Assembly (NCBI GenBank): GCA_028023455.1
Contig: JAQFVV010006245.1
Coordinates: 7,397,331 to 7,461,330, forward strand
Length of the DNA: 64,000 nt
Source: Epiperipatus broadwayi
Taxonomy: Eukaryota > Onychophora > Udeonychophora > Euonychophora > Peripatidae
Reading direction: 5' to 3'
The position numbers and the translations under genes are program-made. The notes under the pieces are model-generated. The model did not search any database and was not told where the DNA came from. It was given only the letters and a program-made list of their open reading frames with translations. Each line of letters starts with the position of its first letter. Positions within the stretch are counted from its first letter, which is position 1. Below, one piece after another: positions 22,722 through 34,329 of the stretch.

Positions 22722-23990
22722 TATATAAATTAATGTTGAATAGAAAAATATTAAAGATAAAACCATAAGTACTTTATTAATTTGGATATAATAAAATTAC
22801 AGTTTTAAGTAATTATTAAAAAATAATAAAAGAAATAATATATTTAAAATAATGATTATTCATGAATATATACAGACAGGAATAAACATGTATAATTTAT
22901 TTATTTTATATTTCGATTTCATTTTGTATATTTTATTTTATATTATCTGGATTAATTTATTTTATTTGGTTTAATTCTATTTTATCACATTTAATTTATT
23001 TTAATTTTAGTATGTTTTGTTATATTTTATGTTATTTTTCTATATTTTTAAAATTTTTTTATTGATTACATTTTTTTATTATATTATTTATTTATTTTAT
23101 TTCATTTTAAGTCATTATATCATATCTCCAAGGGAGACTGCAGTACAGTCAAAATGTCAGATTTTGTGTATATAATATGATAAAAAAAATTTTGCTAAAA
23201 AATGCTTGAAGTAAGATATACAAATTATATGTATATAAAATATTACAGAAAAATAAAGGAATTGGTAGATTTAGTGACATTTATAAAAATATATATAATA
23301 TATTTCAATAAGTGTGATGAATGCAAACATTTTATTAAAAAAATTATCAATGATGCTCAATGGTTTAAATGAAGCAAATCACACACATGCAAAAAAAAAA
23401 AAAAAACAAGCTATAGAAACATCACATTTATTAAAAATATTTGTTTTCAATCATCATTAAACATATACATATTATTTTCAACTTTGTTTTCTAAATGAAT
23501 TATATCAGTATTTCTAAATATATTATTTCAATGTTTTTTAAATTTGTTTTTGATTTTTTTCCCCAAAAAGATGAAACGTGTTGATTAACTTTGTTTTTGC
23601 TACATTGGCATGTAGATCACGACTGTAGCAGTAGAGAGAACATACTCTCTATCAGTACCCAAATATTTTATTCACCCATGTATAAAAGCAGTAGTATTTA
23701 CAATTGGTTCATTAAGAGATAATTATTTTTGAAAATATACAATTTTAGATCAGTAGGTTGATATTTTTTTGCTATAGAAATAAATATATTGTACATAAAG
23801 TTTTAAATGCAAAGTTTATTACAATAATAATGAATTCTTAAAAAAAAAATAAGTAAAAAAAATATTGCTACTATGCATATTTTTAAAAATGTTAAAATGA
23901 TATTTACTTGAGTATTTTCTCCTATGATGTCTCTATTTAGGTCAACTGTTCTCTTTATATTTGATCTTCCTTATGTGTTTTACAAAATAA
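22722..23990. other. AT-rich DNA with ATTTT-rich block
   Basis: 22890-23115 is dominated by TTATTTTATATTT-like repeats. A slightly more complex patch at about 23570-23710 is unrecognised. No gene. Confidence 0.45.
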
Positions 23991-24060
23991 TACTTTATGC
24001 ATTATGTTTTGCCAACCTGATTCTCTTCTGTTTGAGATATATTCATAGATTGAGGTATAT

Positions 24061-24512
24061 TTGATGTTACTCACTTATATCAATATAGGATTATTTTTAA
24101 CATTTTTCAAGAAAAAATGTTTGCATTTTAGAATTTCAATTCTCAATATTCATTTTTCTAATAGATTCAAATTAACATTACCAAGTTTTTTCAAGAATTT
24201 TAGTAGAAGAATCATTTCAACTGATTTAAATATTTCTCATGTATACTTTAAAAAGTGTTTATACCAGTGATTGAGTAATATATTAATTTTTTATATATTT
24301 ATATATCTATTTATATTTACTTTTTGTTTATTTATTTTAACTGTATTTTATTCTTTTTTGCTACTTATAATTCTGTTGTATTATTTTTATTTGTTTAATT
24401 AGTTAATTTTAAATTTGATACAAGATTTTTTTTTTTGTTTGGAGTTTATTTGTAACTTATTTTGTAATTACTTCATGGAATAAACTGAAATTGAATTGAA
24501 ATTGGAAAAAAA
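24061..24512 (+). other. Possible 3' end of a non-LTR retrotransposon
   Basis: A short open frame (24061-24270) ends in a Lys/Phe-rich stretch, followed by T-rich sequence and a terminal GAATAAACTGAAATTGAATT tract (about 24478-24506). TTGAA-type repeats after an AATAAA-like signal are common at the 3' ends of Jockey/CR1-type LINEs. No conserved RT motif is visible, so the assignment is weak. Confidence 0.25.
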
Positions 24513-27500
24513 ATACTATTATTATTATTTTGCAAAAATTATTGTTTTTATTGTGTTAACAGTAAATCATATTTAATTAATATTCAGTAAACAACATAGC
24601 TTAAAATAATTATATCAAAATTATCTATTAAAAATATAGCAATAATTATCTTTTATTACTAGTAAAATAAATATTAATATGTTAATATAAATAACAATAT
24701 TAAATGTAATTGATTTGATAATGGGTTTTAAAAATAGTCAATATATTCAGCTCTATCTTTTTGGTTTATAATACTTAAGTATTTTAATAGAATCTTAAAC
24801 AAGTTCTTATTTATACAATATAAACTAAATATTATAAATTATAATAATAGTTAATTTGTACTAAAAATAATCAAATAGTTAATTGCTAAATGAAATAATG
24901 AAAACACTTTTTTATGCATTTTAAACAATGCAATTGCAAAATAGCCAAGTTTCCTTAGAGATTCTTCTAATGATTAAAAAAAAACTGTTTAAGAAAAAGA
25001 AAAAAAGGTTATTTCTGAATAATATTCCTGGCATGGAAGTACCAGAGGTGGCAGACTGAATTTTGATCCAGGAATCTTCTATCACTTATCTCTCTTCTAA
25101 AATCAACAGGACAAATACTGAACTAAAATTCATCAACTGGATAATGTGAATGTATATAGAAATTTTAAAAGAAATAAATGTCTATTTGCTGCTTTTGTTT
25201 TTATTTATCTTAGATTCACAGGCATAAATAAAACAAAACTTTTAATTAGTATGTGTTTGCTACTAGAATAAAATATGCACGAAACACAATCACAGGCAGG
25301 CATTGAAGATTCAGGGGTTGAATTGAAGCAAAAGTAAGCAGCCATACAGCATCATAAGATAAGAATAAAAAATTACACAATTTCTAAATATAGTGATTAT
25401 ATTTAAGCTTTAGAAAGTTATTTGTTTTATCATTATTATAACTTTAAAAAGTTACCTTTTTGGTGTTTTTTATTTATTTATTTATTAAACTGAATAAAAT
25501 TTATCTGACAAAAAACCTGCAGTATATATTGATTTGTTATTTCTTTTATATGTGTTGATCATTATTTTTTGATTTTATTTTAAGAATGAATATTCATATC
25601 AAAATAATAGAATATTATATTCTCTTGACCTAATAATAGATACATTTTGTAGTTATCTATCTGCATGCTTATAATTTATTCAATCGATCTATTTAAAAAT
25701 TAATTTATCAAGATATTCCTATATTTCTACAATAACCAACAACTAATATATACATTACACATGCAAATACTCCTAAGTTTTTACAATCTAATATAAATTT
25801 TTTTTATTTGCATTCTAATTTTTAAAGTCATCATTTTGAAATTGGCCAATCAAGAATTTGTCATCCTAATGATCAGTCAAATAATAAAATATAATTTTCT
25901 AGTCATTAATTTATTATAAGTTGGGCTTATATATATATATAAATAAATAATGCATGATGTAAGAATTTCTGAAGAATTTACATTTAAGGGCAACTTGCTG
26001 TAGTCTCTGATGCACATTTGGCATTTTATGATTTTTTTTTTGTGACATAATTAAATTAAGAATTAATAATAATTTAAAGTAGCTTCTATGGGCTATAAAT
26101 TGAAACTAATTTATAAGTATAGAATATTTATAACAAATATACTTTCTTTTGATAAATTTGCATATCTATGTATACAAACATAAATATAATTTCGATTTAC
26201 ATTTTTTTATTTTTTTTATTAATATTATTCATTTTTGTGTTAAAAGTATAATTTGGTGTGTTTATTTAATTATTAGCCCATTATTTATTAAAATTAAATT
26301 TTAAATAAAAATTATATTCATATATAAGAGAATATTGATTTTTAATAAAAGATAATATTTTACATGCTTTAAAATTTTGTGATCTGACTTATGAAGGCAA
26401 TATGTCGTAATATTTGCTCCTAATATATAACATTATGTAAAATAATAAAGCAGTAGAATTATAAGATTATATATATACTTTTGCTTTTACATTTATGTAG
26501 AAAAAAAAACAATAGTTTTTATTTCTGTTTTATTTAGTAGCTTCTTGATAAATTATACTACATCAAGTTACTTTTCAGATATATTTATTAAATTCATTAT
26601 AAGATTGATTACAGAAAATTTACATAATTCTGCATATTTAAAAACAGAACAATAAATAATTAATTTTCTGCTATATAATGATCTTTTTATTACATTACAA
26701 ATGAATTATTTATGTTTAGAATAAAATTGGTAGACAAATGAGCAATAAAACAAAATTCAATGACCATATGCCAAAATAATGAAGAGAGAGAGAGAAAAAA
26801 AAAATCTGTAATTCTACTTTTAGACAGCTTTTGTAATTCAATACCTCTATTAACCAGTCAAAATTATTTTTATTTCTGCTTTTCGATCTACTGGGGTACC
26901 CTGAAAGGAAGAAATTATTGTAACCAAATAAATCATTTTCTGATGTCTTAACGATCAAAAATAATAAATCAGTTCTACTTAAAAATTGAAAATTCACGAT
27001 TATAATTATTGTAATATATATAAGGTTTAAATATTCAAAAGTTGGAAAAAAAATAATGAAGAGACATTTTAAAAAATCATTTAAAAATATATATATGTGT
27101 ACGAATTATCTGTCAAGAGTTTATCAATACAATGACATAACTAGTTTAAATATAATTGACGGTGTTTAAGTCATATGACAATAAAAAATATGTACCTAAG
27201 TATACCCATTCGAATTCATAGAATTGTTAAAGAGTTAATATATGCATTGGTTGGAAGCCTATAAAACTTTGCAATTAATTATTTAAAAAAACAACAACTT
27301 AGGATTATAATTTATATCATTTTATCAATCAGTGATGATATAAATAATAACATATGTGGATAATCTCACATTAAATTGTAATTGCTAGTAAAGTATGTTT
27401 TTAAAATTAAAACTGTCTTTCAGTCAAGCGATTGTTATTATTTATGGTTAAATTAAGGCAGAAAAAAAAAACATATCTGTCCTTCAGCAAAGTACCATTT

Positions 27501-27540
27501 TTACAGAAATAAAATAGGGCAGCATAAAATTAAATTATTT
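24513..27540. other. AT-rich non-coding DNA
   Basis: Scattered (TA)n tracts (for example 25930-25942, 26465-26478) and slightly more complex patches near 25030-25120 and 25280-25360, unrecognised. The two opposite-strand ORFs near 26716-26997 overlap each other and neither is supported. Confidence 0.45.
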
Positions 27541-28260
27541 ATCATTGGACAAAATGTAACGTTCTGATTATTTATTAAGCCCACAGTAAGTCTGTATCAA
27601 AGAGAGAAGCTCTCCAATCAAAATGCTTCATATTGACTTATGATAAGATGGCCACTCTTTATAAAGTCCCTATCTTCTGTTGAGGTTTGAGAATTCCCTC
27701 TATAATCAAAACCAACATCGTTTGACTATTATCCAAACATTTAAGACACATGCCTTGAACAAACAAGTGGGAGAGTAAGGAAAGTAAAAAAAAAATTCTC
27801 ATTTTGGTCTACCAAGTGGACAGTTTCGGCTCAGCCTGCTACTTCGATACTTGAATGTCACTTGATCTCCTGAAGTTTATTATTAATACTATTATTGTTG
27901 GCAGTTTGTGCTTTTTCTTGTGATGATACTGATTTCAATTTTGAGGAATTTAGACTAATGTTTATTTTATACTATGTTAATAATAGAACATAAATAATGC
28001 TGTGTAATGGTCAAATATGTACATTTCACAAAACAAAATCTAAAACTCTGATAGATCATCCTAAGGCCAAGCAGTTTTACGGTGGTGGAAGCCATGACTC
28101 TGGCCCAACCCTAGTTCCTCTACCATTTCTCATAGACTTACTACCTTGAGGATGACACAGTTGAGGCCACAGCAGTATTTCCCTTTTTCACGTGCCAGCA
28201 GTAGCACATCAGTAGAACAAAAGACTGGGAAAAGTTGGCATTCTTATTTAGTACAAGTAT
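27541..28260. other. GC-richer, non-repetitive-looking island
   Basis: Clearly higher sequence complexity than its surroundings. Patches at 27580-27880 and 28040-28230 (for example CCAAGTGGACAGTTTCGGCT and GAGGCCACAGCAGTATTTCC) look like once-functional or conserved sequence. No frame longer than a short exon is open and I do not recognise a product. It could be an exon, a non-coding RNA, an enhancer or an old transposon. Confidence 0.35.
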
Positions 28261-28459
28261 ATAGGTATCATGTGGCTTATATGATTAGTAAACATTGGAA
28301 AGATTTTAATAACTAATAATAAAATGATCATCGAATACTAAATAATTATGAGTCGGTGAGCAAGACTAAGACATGAAGCAAGAGTAAATTTAAAATTATT
28401 TTAATGAATTTAAGATATGAAAACAATAATTAAAAACAATATTTCAATGGCTATGTCTC

Positions 28460-28735
28460 TGATCTCACATGCAGGTGATTAAGGGATGGGTTTTAGAAAT
28501 AATTTTGCATAGCTAAATTTACATGACTTGGTTTACATATATAGATCAAATCACTCGCAGGTGATTATAAATTTCTAGTTACAAATATTAAACTTTTAAA
28601 GGTTTATGCATTTCCGGTATATATATATATATAGCATTTAATCACAGACAGGTGATTATAAATTTAGGTTACAATTAATTCATTTATTGAGCTATATATA
28701 TGTGATTCTATCACTCGCAGGTGGTGAAATTATAA
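28460..28735. repeat. Degenerate tandem repeat with palindromic E-box core
   Basis: Four copies of a core of the form ATCAC-xxxx-CAGGTGAT (approximately 28465-28480, 28550-28566, 28640-28657 and 28709-28725), about 70-90 bp apart. Three are preceded by a TATATA tract and the middle two are followed by TATAAATTT. Each carries CAGGTG, a bHLH/Snail/ZEB-class E-box. It could be a minisatellite or a clustered binding site; sequence alone cannot separate these. Confidence 0.6.
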
Positions 28736-28739
28736 TACA

Positions 28740-29085
28740 ATTAGATTTCATACTTTTATGAGCGTTAATACTAATTTTATGACTATGTGAATTTGCTCAT
28801 ATTTATCTATGCCTAGTTTATGCTATAATAGGATCTAGATTTGCTTTAAGTTAGTGGAAATGATTATAAATTTTAATAAAGAACATATTTTATAAAGTGA
28901 AAATAATTAATACATTCTCTACATAGCTAATATACATTTTAAACTGGATTCTAATTCAGATCAACGCTGAAATAATAATTATAATGGCGGGATGAACTGA
29001 TTATTGGGATCTAGACTTCAGATACTAATGCGTATAGAAACATACAATTCTGAGTCTTTTTGCATCTCATATGTGCCTTATTCAC
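28740..29085. other. AT-rich DNA, nothing recognised
   Basis: No gene or repeat seen between the E-box repeat and the candidate exon. Confidence 0.4.
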
Positions 29086-29087
29086 AG

Positions 29088-29198
29088 GATTCTTACCAAG
29101 TAATGTTCCCTATGACCGAACTCATTGCTGGAAAATAGGAGGCCTTTTTAATCTGGAGGATCGAGCAATTTATATTATGTGGGAGTCTTACGCTCTGG
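29088..29198 (+). other. Candidate internal exon (speculative)
   Basis: A splice-acceptor-like TGCCTTATTCACAG (29074-29087) precedes a 111-bp segment. The segment stays open in the frame of a 72-codon ORF (29060-29278) and ends at G|GTGAGT (donor GT at 29199-29200). A second good donor, CAA|GTGAGT, lies at 29336. The segment is GC-richer than its flanks and its length is a multiple of three. The peptide (including VPYDRTHCWKIGG) is not one I recognise. It could equally be a non-coding exon or chance. Confidence 0.2.
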
Positions 29199-29344
29199 GT
29201 GAGTCTCATGCTCCATTATTAAAGATGCAGAATGGGTTGGCATGTACCAATCACCATCTGAAGAAGGAAATTGCCTGAACTAAATGTACTGGTGTAGTCC
29301 TAACATGTACGCCCAGTAAAGAAGTACAGCAACAAGTGAGTTAT

Positions 29345-31640
29345 ACCTTAGCATTTCTTAAGGACACATATGCACTGCTAACAACATTATCATATCATAA
29401 AATTAAGACACTAAATAAGAATTTCCTTCATGAAACTACCCTGTATCAGTTCATATTGTAGTATTTATAATTATACTATTTCAGAAAGTTTACGAATCCA
29501 ATTTACAAAGCTATCTATATAGGCTTTTTATTTACTTAAGGAGGATTACAGCATATGCGGAAATTAAAATACAGAATTATAGATTTATGCTGCATTTTAT
29601 CACTTCAACTGAATATTGGTGAAACATTATATTTAAAAGCAAATCTATTTTAGAATAATTGTACGCTTGTAATCATATCTCAATTAGGATATTTTATCCG
29701 TTTCAAAACAGAGCTTTTTAGTTTGTGCATTATTACACGTATTACATATATATGTGAAATGACATATATATGCGTGAGAATCTTCATTTAATTCTCGCTA
29801 ATGGTTTAATTACGAATAAAGCTCAGTTTTGAATATATATAGCATAAACAATATAACATAATTAAAATAATAAGATTTGGCATAGATTTAATTAAGAAAT
29901 GCAATATTTAAAATACGATAAAATTTCAAGTAAATGAAATTTGCTTAGTTTAAAATTAAGGTTATGCGACATTCACTGAAATATGATTGACTCAGTTTCA
30001 ATAATTCTAAGTTTATAAGATTAATGATGGCAAATATTATCATTTACTTAAGATATATAAATTAACTTAGAAATTTTGATAATTATTTTAAAACAGATCA
30101 TTGTGTATTATACGTGACTAAATTTATATAAAACATTTAAATTCTAGGTTTTAGCAAGTTAAATTTGAATAGCATTTAATTACTTAGAATAAGACTAATA
30201 TGTAACTAAATCAATCATTAATTTCTACAAGTAAACCAACAAATAAAAAAATCATATCAGTAAATCAGATTATTAAATATTAAATGTATTTTGGAATGAA
30301 ATCATTTACGAAATCAATTTACATAGGAAATCATAAATCAGATATTAAATATATTTTCAAATCAAACAAGATTTTAGATTAAAACAAAGTTATTAAATCA
30401 TTTCTAATTTAGGCAGATTTTAAAATTGGAATAAAACAAAATAAAATTTACATTTACGTAAGTTTAGTTTACATTATTATTATGGCCATTAGATTAAGAT
30501 TTAAGCTAGCATTTTAGAGTTGAGTTTAGTGGAAAGCTTTAGAATTGAAGGAGTATTTACCATTGCTTCTCTTTTCTGTACTGGCAAGTTGTTTCTTCAT
30601 CATGGACCTCTTTGAGTTGTTATGGTGGTTACTTCATGTTTCTCCATCTCAGGTAGCCCTTCATCGGTGGCAGAAGGCAAGATTTTCAGCATATTACTCC
30701 GACATGCTAATTATTAACTTTTTTTTAGTACTTTATTAAAATTACCAATTGAATGTGAGTGTCTGAATTAATGAATGCCCCAAAGATGGCTGCTATCACT
30801 TATATAGCAATACACCCCCTCTCTTTCATTATATTATTTTCTTAGATCTGTTTTCTTAGCTTACTTTCTGATTACCAGGAATCGTGGAAGCCTGCTGTGT
30901 CAACTTTTAATTAGGTCAAAAAAAAAACTGAGTGACACGCTGTAATTTATGCAATTTTTTACTTTAGTTCTAATTTTAATTCTAAATATAAATTTGGTCA
31001 ATCTTATATCAGGAAAGATTAACTCTTCTGGCATCACTTTGGCTGGAAAAACAAATCTAACATTTGTGAAAAACTTTTTATTATATATGTAACTCGACCG
31101 TTTTAATTGACTGATATATGCAGATCTACGAAATTTCAAATATAAATAACTTAATAAATATTTCAAAATAAAGAATTCTTAATGTTCTAAATCCTATTAA
31201 CATTAATTTTCTAGCATATATGTAGTCTAAAGTTACAGATACAACTCATTCTTCATTTAATTATTATTAATATATATATATTGTAACCAGTTGGGTTACA
31301 TCACACACACTAATATAGTGTATGTGAATATATATATATATGTAAAATAAAGGAAAAGTAGAAATAAACATAGAATAAATTTTTGTAGATATTTTCTATA
31401 TTTTCTAAAATAAAATAATAACAAGTAAAGGGTTAAATAACTCTGGGTTTAAAATAAAATTTCATTATGAAATTAATATTTTAAAAAAAGGTCTTAATAA
31501 ATATAAATATTGTATTGTTATTATTATTATTCTGATTGTGAAATGTAAAAACACAATACTTGTTTTTGAAATTTTTTTAATTAGTAAAAACATGTATATA
31601 GATTTCAAGGAATTAGAGAGATAAAAATAAAATTCTGTTT
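29345..31640. other. AT-rich DNA with a GC-richer patch
   Basis: A more complex patch at about 30540-30710 holds a 64-codon frame with a hydrophobic start and no recognisable domain. Another patch is at 30770-30895. Near 31280-31330 is a small hairpin GTAACCAGTTGGGTTAC followed by CACACACTAATATAGTGTATGTG within (TA)n. No gene is supported. Confidence 0.4.
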
Positions 31641-31644
31641 TTAA

Positions 31645-32350
31645 TCAAGATTGTTGTTATAACACCTCAGATGATTTTATAAAAAGAGCTGATAAAGATT
31701 ATCTGCCAGTCTGGATAGTGATTTTGAAAAGAACAGTTCTGCTTGCAGTTTTATAAGAGTTGGTCAGAAGAGTTTTTAATATTTTAAGCAGTGACCAACT
31801 AGGCCAACTGCAGAGTTTGGATAATGATTTTGAAGAGAGCAGTATGTTGTTGACTGTAGCAGAGAGTTTGCAGAAAAGCTACCATGAACTAATGTTGTTG
31901 AAGGCAGGAGCTGCTACTATTTTCCTTCACAGGAGTTTTGGTTTTGAAGCTGGGTCACTTCTGAATCAATAGCCTAAAAAAAAATGAGGACAAAATAGCT
32001 AGCAGAGTTATACAAAGCTCCTATGAAGATCTAAGGACAGTCCACTGCCTTATAGTTTACTGCAGAGTTTTGATGCATGAAGCCAGGGTCACTTCAAATG
32101 GATCAACTAGCTGCTTAAATATGTTCTAGAAGACAGCTTGGCAAATGCTTGGACTACAAAAGTAAGCTCATGATATGCCAACTAATTACTTGGATAATTT
32201 TACCTGAAGATGACAACAAACCTATATTACATTTTCTGATGGACCGAAAACCAAGCTTACCAAGAGAAAGCTTGAAGAAATTGGTGTACTGATGCTACTG
32301 TTCATCTAGGCAAGCAGGAAACCATGGATAAATACATTGCGTGTGTATAC
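31645..32350. other. GC-richer island with internal repeats, possible transcript remnant
   Basis: About 700 bp of clearly higher complexity. It contains diverged internal copies: CTGGATAGTGATTTTGAA (31712) against TTGGATAATGATTTTGAA (31817), and TGCAGAGTTTTG/TGCAGAGTTTGG near 31808 and 32062. A 70-codon frame (31760-31972, MVRRVFNILSSDQLGQL...) spans one copy, but stops interrupt every frame across the block. The product is unknown: an old repeat, a pseudogene or a non-coding RNA are all possible. Confidence 0.35.
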
Positions 32351-32749
32351 AGTGAGTTGTATTTTTTTTAAATATTCTTATAAAAGACATTTTAACTTCG
32401 TAACTTAAAGTAAAATTTGCTCCAGTCAAATGTTTAAAAGAGAGATGATTTGCTACATATATTTTGCTAAGAAATAATTTTCATATGCATTAAAAAAAAA
32501 AGAATATATAATTTAAATGCAAGCATAATTTTGTTTGAGTTAAAATCGAAAAAGCAAATCTTATAATTTGGTCCAAAAACGTTGATAATTAATCAACAAA
32601 TACCTATCAAAAAAATTGACTATACTTTTGAGAACTTATAAATTGAAACTAATTTTAAATTGTATCTATATTTTGTTTATACACACGTATAGGTAGGAAA
32701 TTTATGTATTAAAAAATTATAATACTATTGTAAAAAGTTGAAATAGATA

Positions 32750-33150
32750 AAAGTCAGTGTGCGTAAGTATATACACGCACACTCATATATGTAAAATTTT
32801 AATATTTTTTATTTATTAAATGTCAATTTATTTTTATTTTTTGCGCGTCTGTGCACACATATATATATGTAAACCATAGTAATAATTTGAATACATTTTA
32901 TTATACGTTTTGTAAATTAATGTAACAATTTAAATGTTGAATAGTAATTATTTAAATCTCAATGTGATCATTTGAAATTCTGTATTATAATCAAAATCAG
33001 AAAATTCACGCACATGTGTGCTTACATATGCCAATTGTATTGTAAATAAAAATGTGTGTCAGATAGACACTTATGTGTAAAATTTTGATCATTTTTCTAA
33101 ATTAAATGTTAATTCAAACATGTTAATTTTGTATCAAGCCACATGCCTGT
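32750..33150. repeat. Degenerate tandem repeat with CA/TG-rich starts
   Basis: Segments starting with GTGTGCG, GTCTGTGCACACA, CACGCACATGTGTG and GTGTGTCAGATAGACAC are each followed by ATATGTAAAA-like and TTATTAAATGT-like sequence, at about 60-150-bp intervals. The units are strongly diverged. Confidence 0.4.
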
Positions 33151-33299
33151 GTGCTGAATGGGTTTTAAGTAAACCTAATTTATTAATCATATAACTCAAT
33201 GTATACTTTTCAAAATCAGAACCCTCATAAGACCATAATCATTTATTTTTTGTTGTTATTAATAAACTTATATTTAATTGTTAAAAATTGTATTCCATC

Positions 33300-33760
33300 A
33301 TCTCTTGTTCACATACAGTAATAGAGCCCATGTTCTCTGAGCTAGATTTTGGACACGGATAAATGGGGATGTGTTTGGTGCTTTGGGCATCCAGAGATGA
33401 TCAATCATCATCCTGGTTGGCACAAAAGAGGATACTCTTTAAAGCCCATGCACTATATTTTATTTTAGTTTAGTCTTGTTAAAAAAAATTTAAGTTTATA
33501 GTTGGCCAGTACAAGTGGCCAGAGCATTGATGATGATCAGCATGTTTTAAATGTCCCAGAATTATTGTTTTGATTTCTAATTATTGTGTATTTTTAATGA
33601 ATGGGCATTAAACTGGTGCATCCAAGTTATGTTTATATAATTGCCCAAGCTGGCAAAGGCTCAATAGTTAGCCTGGTCTACAGAAGACCCATTTCCAATC
33701 CAGTCATGAGATTGACTGTTGATTTATTGTACTGATTTGCTTATTCCCATCAATGATGAT
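33300..33760. other. GC-richer unrecognised block
   Basis: Contains mixed-complexity sequence (for example GGGCATCCAGAGATGATC; GGCCAGTACAAGTGGCC, an imperfect palindrome) without an open frame. Possibly an old SINE or LINE tail; several GATGATGA runs recall RTE 3' ends. Confidence 0.3.
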
Positions 33761-33869
33761 GAATGGTTACTCTTAATATTTACTTGTACTTATTTTTTAA
33801 ATTATAATGCTGGTTGAATTTATAATTATGCTTTTAGTTGCTCTTATGAGTTAACTGGTTGATCTCTCA

Positions 33870-34180
33870 ATGCTCAGATCTCTAATCTCATACTCTTATA
33901 TCTTTAAATATTTACTTATAGGTAGTTTTTCAAACTATGAATATTTTAAATTGACTTGGGTTGATGATGTGTTCCCTTCACCCTGCATTCACTTTTTCTT
34001 TCCCACTTTCTTTCCTACTCACCAACCCCCATCCCATTACAATATATATGTGTATTTTAGAGATTTATGTCTATATAAATGAATATTTCTCTATATAGGT
34101 AAATATACGTACACATACATGATTACACTTATTTAGGTTTAAATTTAGGTGGGTTTTATAGTATTATTTATAAGATATAC
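33870..34180. other. No supported gene
   Basis: The 70-codon frame 33870-34082 is Phe/Tyr/Ser-rich over a pyrimidine-rich stretch and has no recognised motif. Confidence 0.35.
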
Positions 34181-34228
34181 GAGGCATTGGTGGTGTTTAT
34201 ATATGAAAGAATACTACTATAGAATATA

Positions 34229-34272
34229 GTAGGTGAAACAGTTGTATTGTACAAGCTAACTGTTTCAGCTGT
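34229..34272. repeat. Short stem-loop (TGAAACAGTT...AACTGTTTCA)
   Basis: A 10-bp perfect inverted repeat with a roughly 14-nt loop that itself contains the palindrome TTGTACAA. Just downstream lies ATTTGCATATGCT, a 13-mer also found at about 1975 near the three-way-junction motif. Confidence 0.55.
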
Positions 34273-34329
34273 ATTTGCATATGCTAATTATTCTTTGGAT
34301 TTCTCTAATGGAATGAACAAAGTGAATAT

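Noticed and set aside
30545-30739. 64-codon ORF with signal-peptide-like start
   Set aside because: Hydrophobic start followed by nothing recognisable, no splice or promoter context; possible chance ORF in a GC-richer patch.
33870-34082. 70-codon ORF
   Set aside because: Aromatic/serine-rich translation of pyrimidine-rich DNA with no motif or flanking splice sites.
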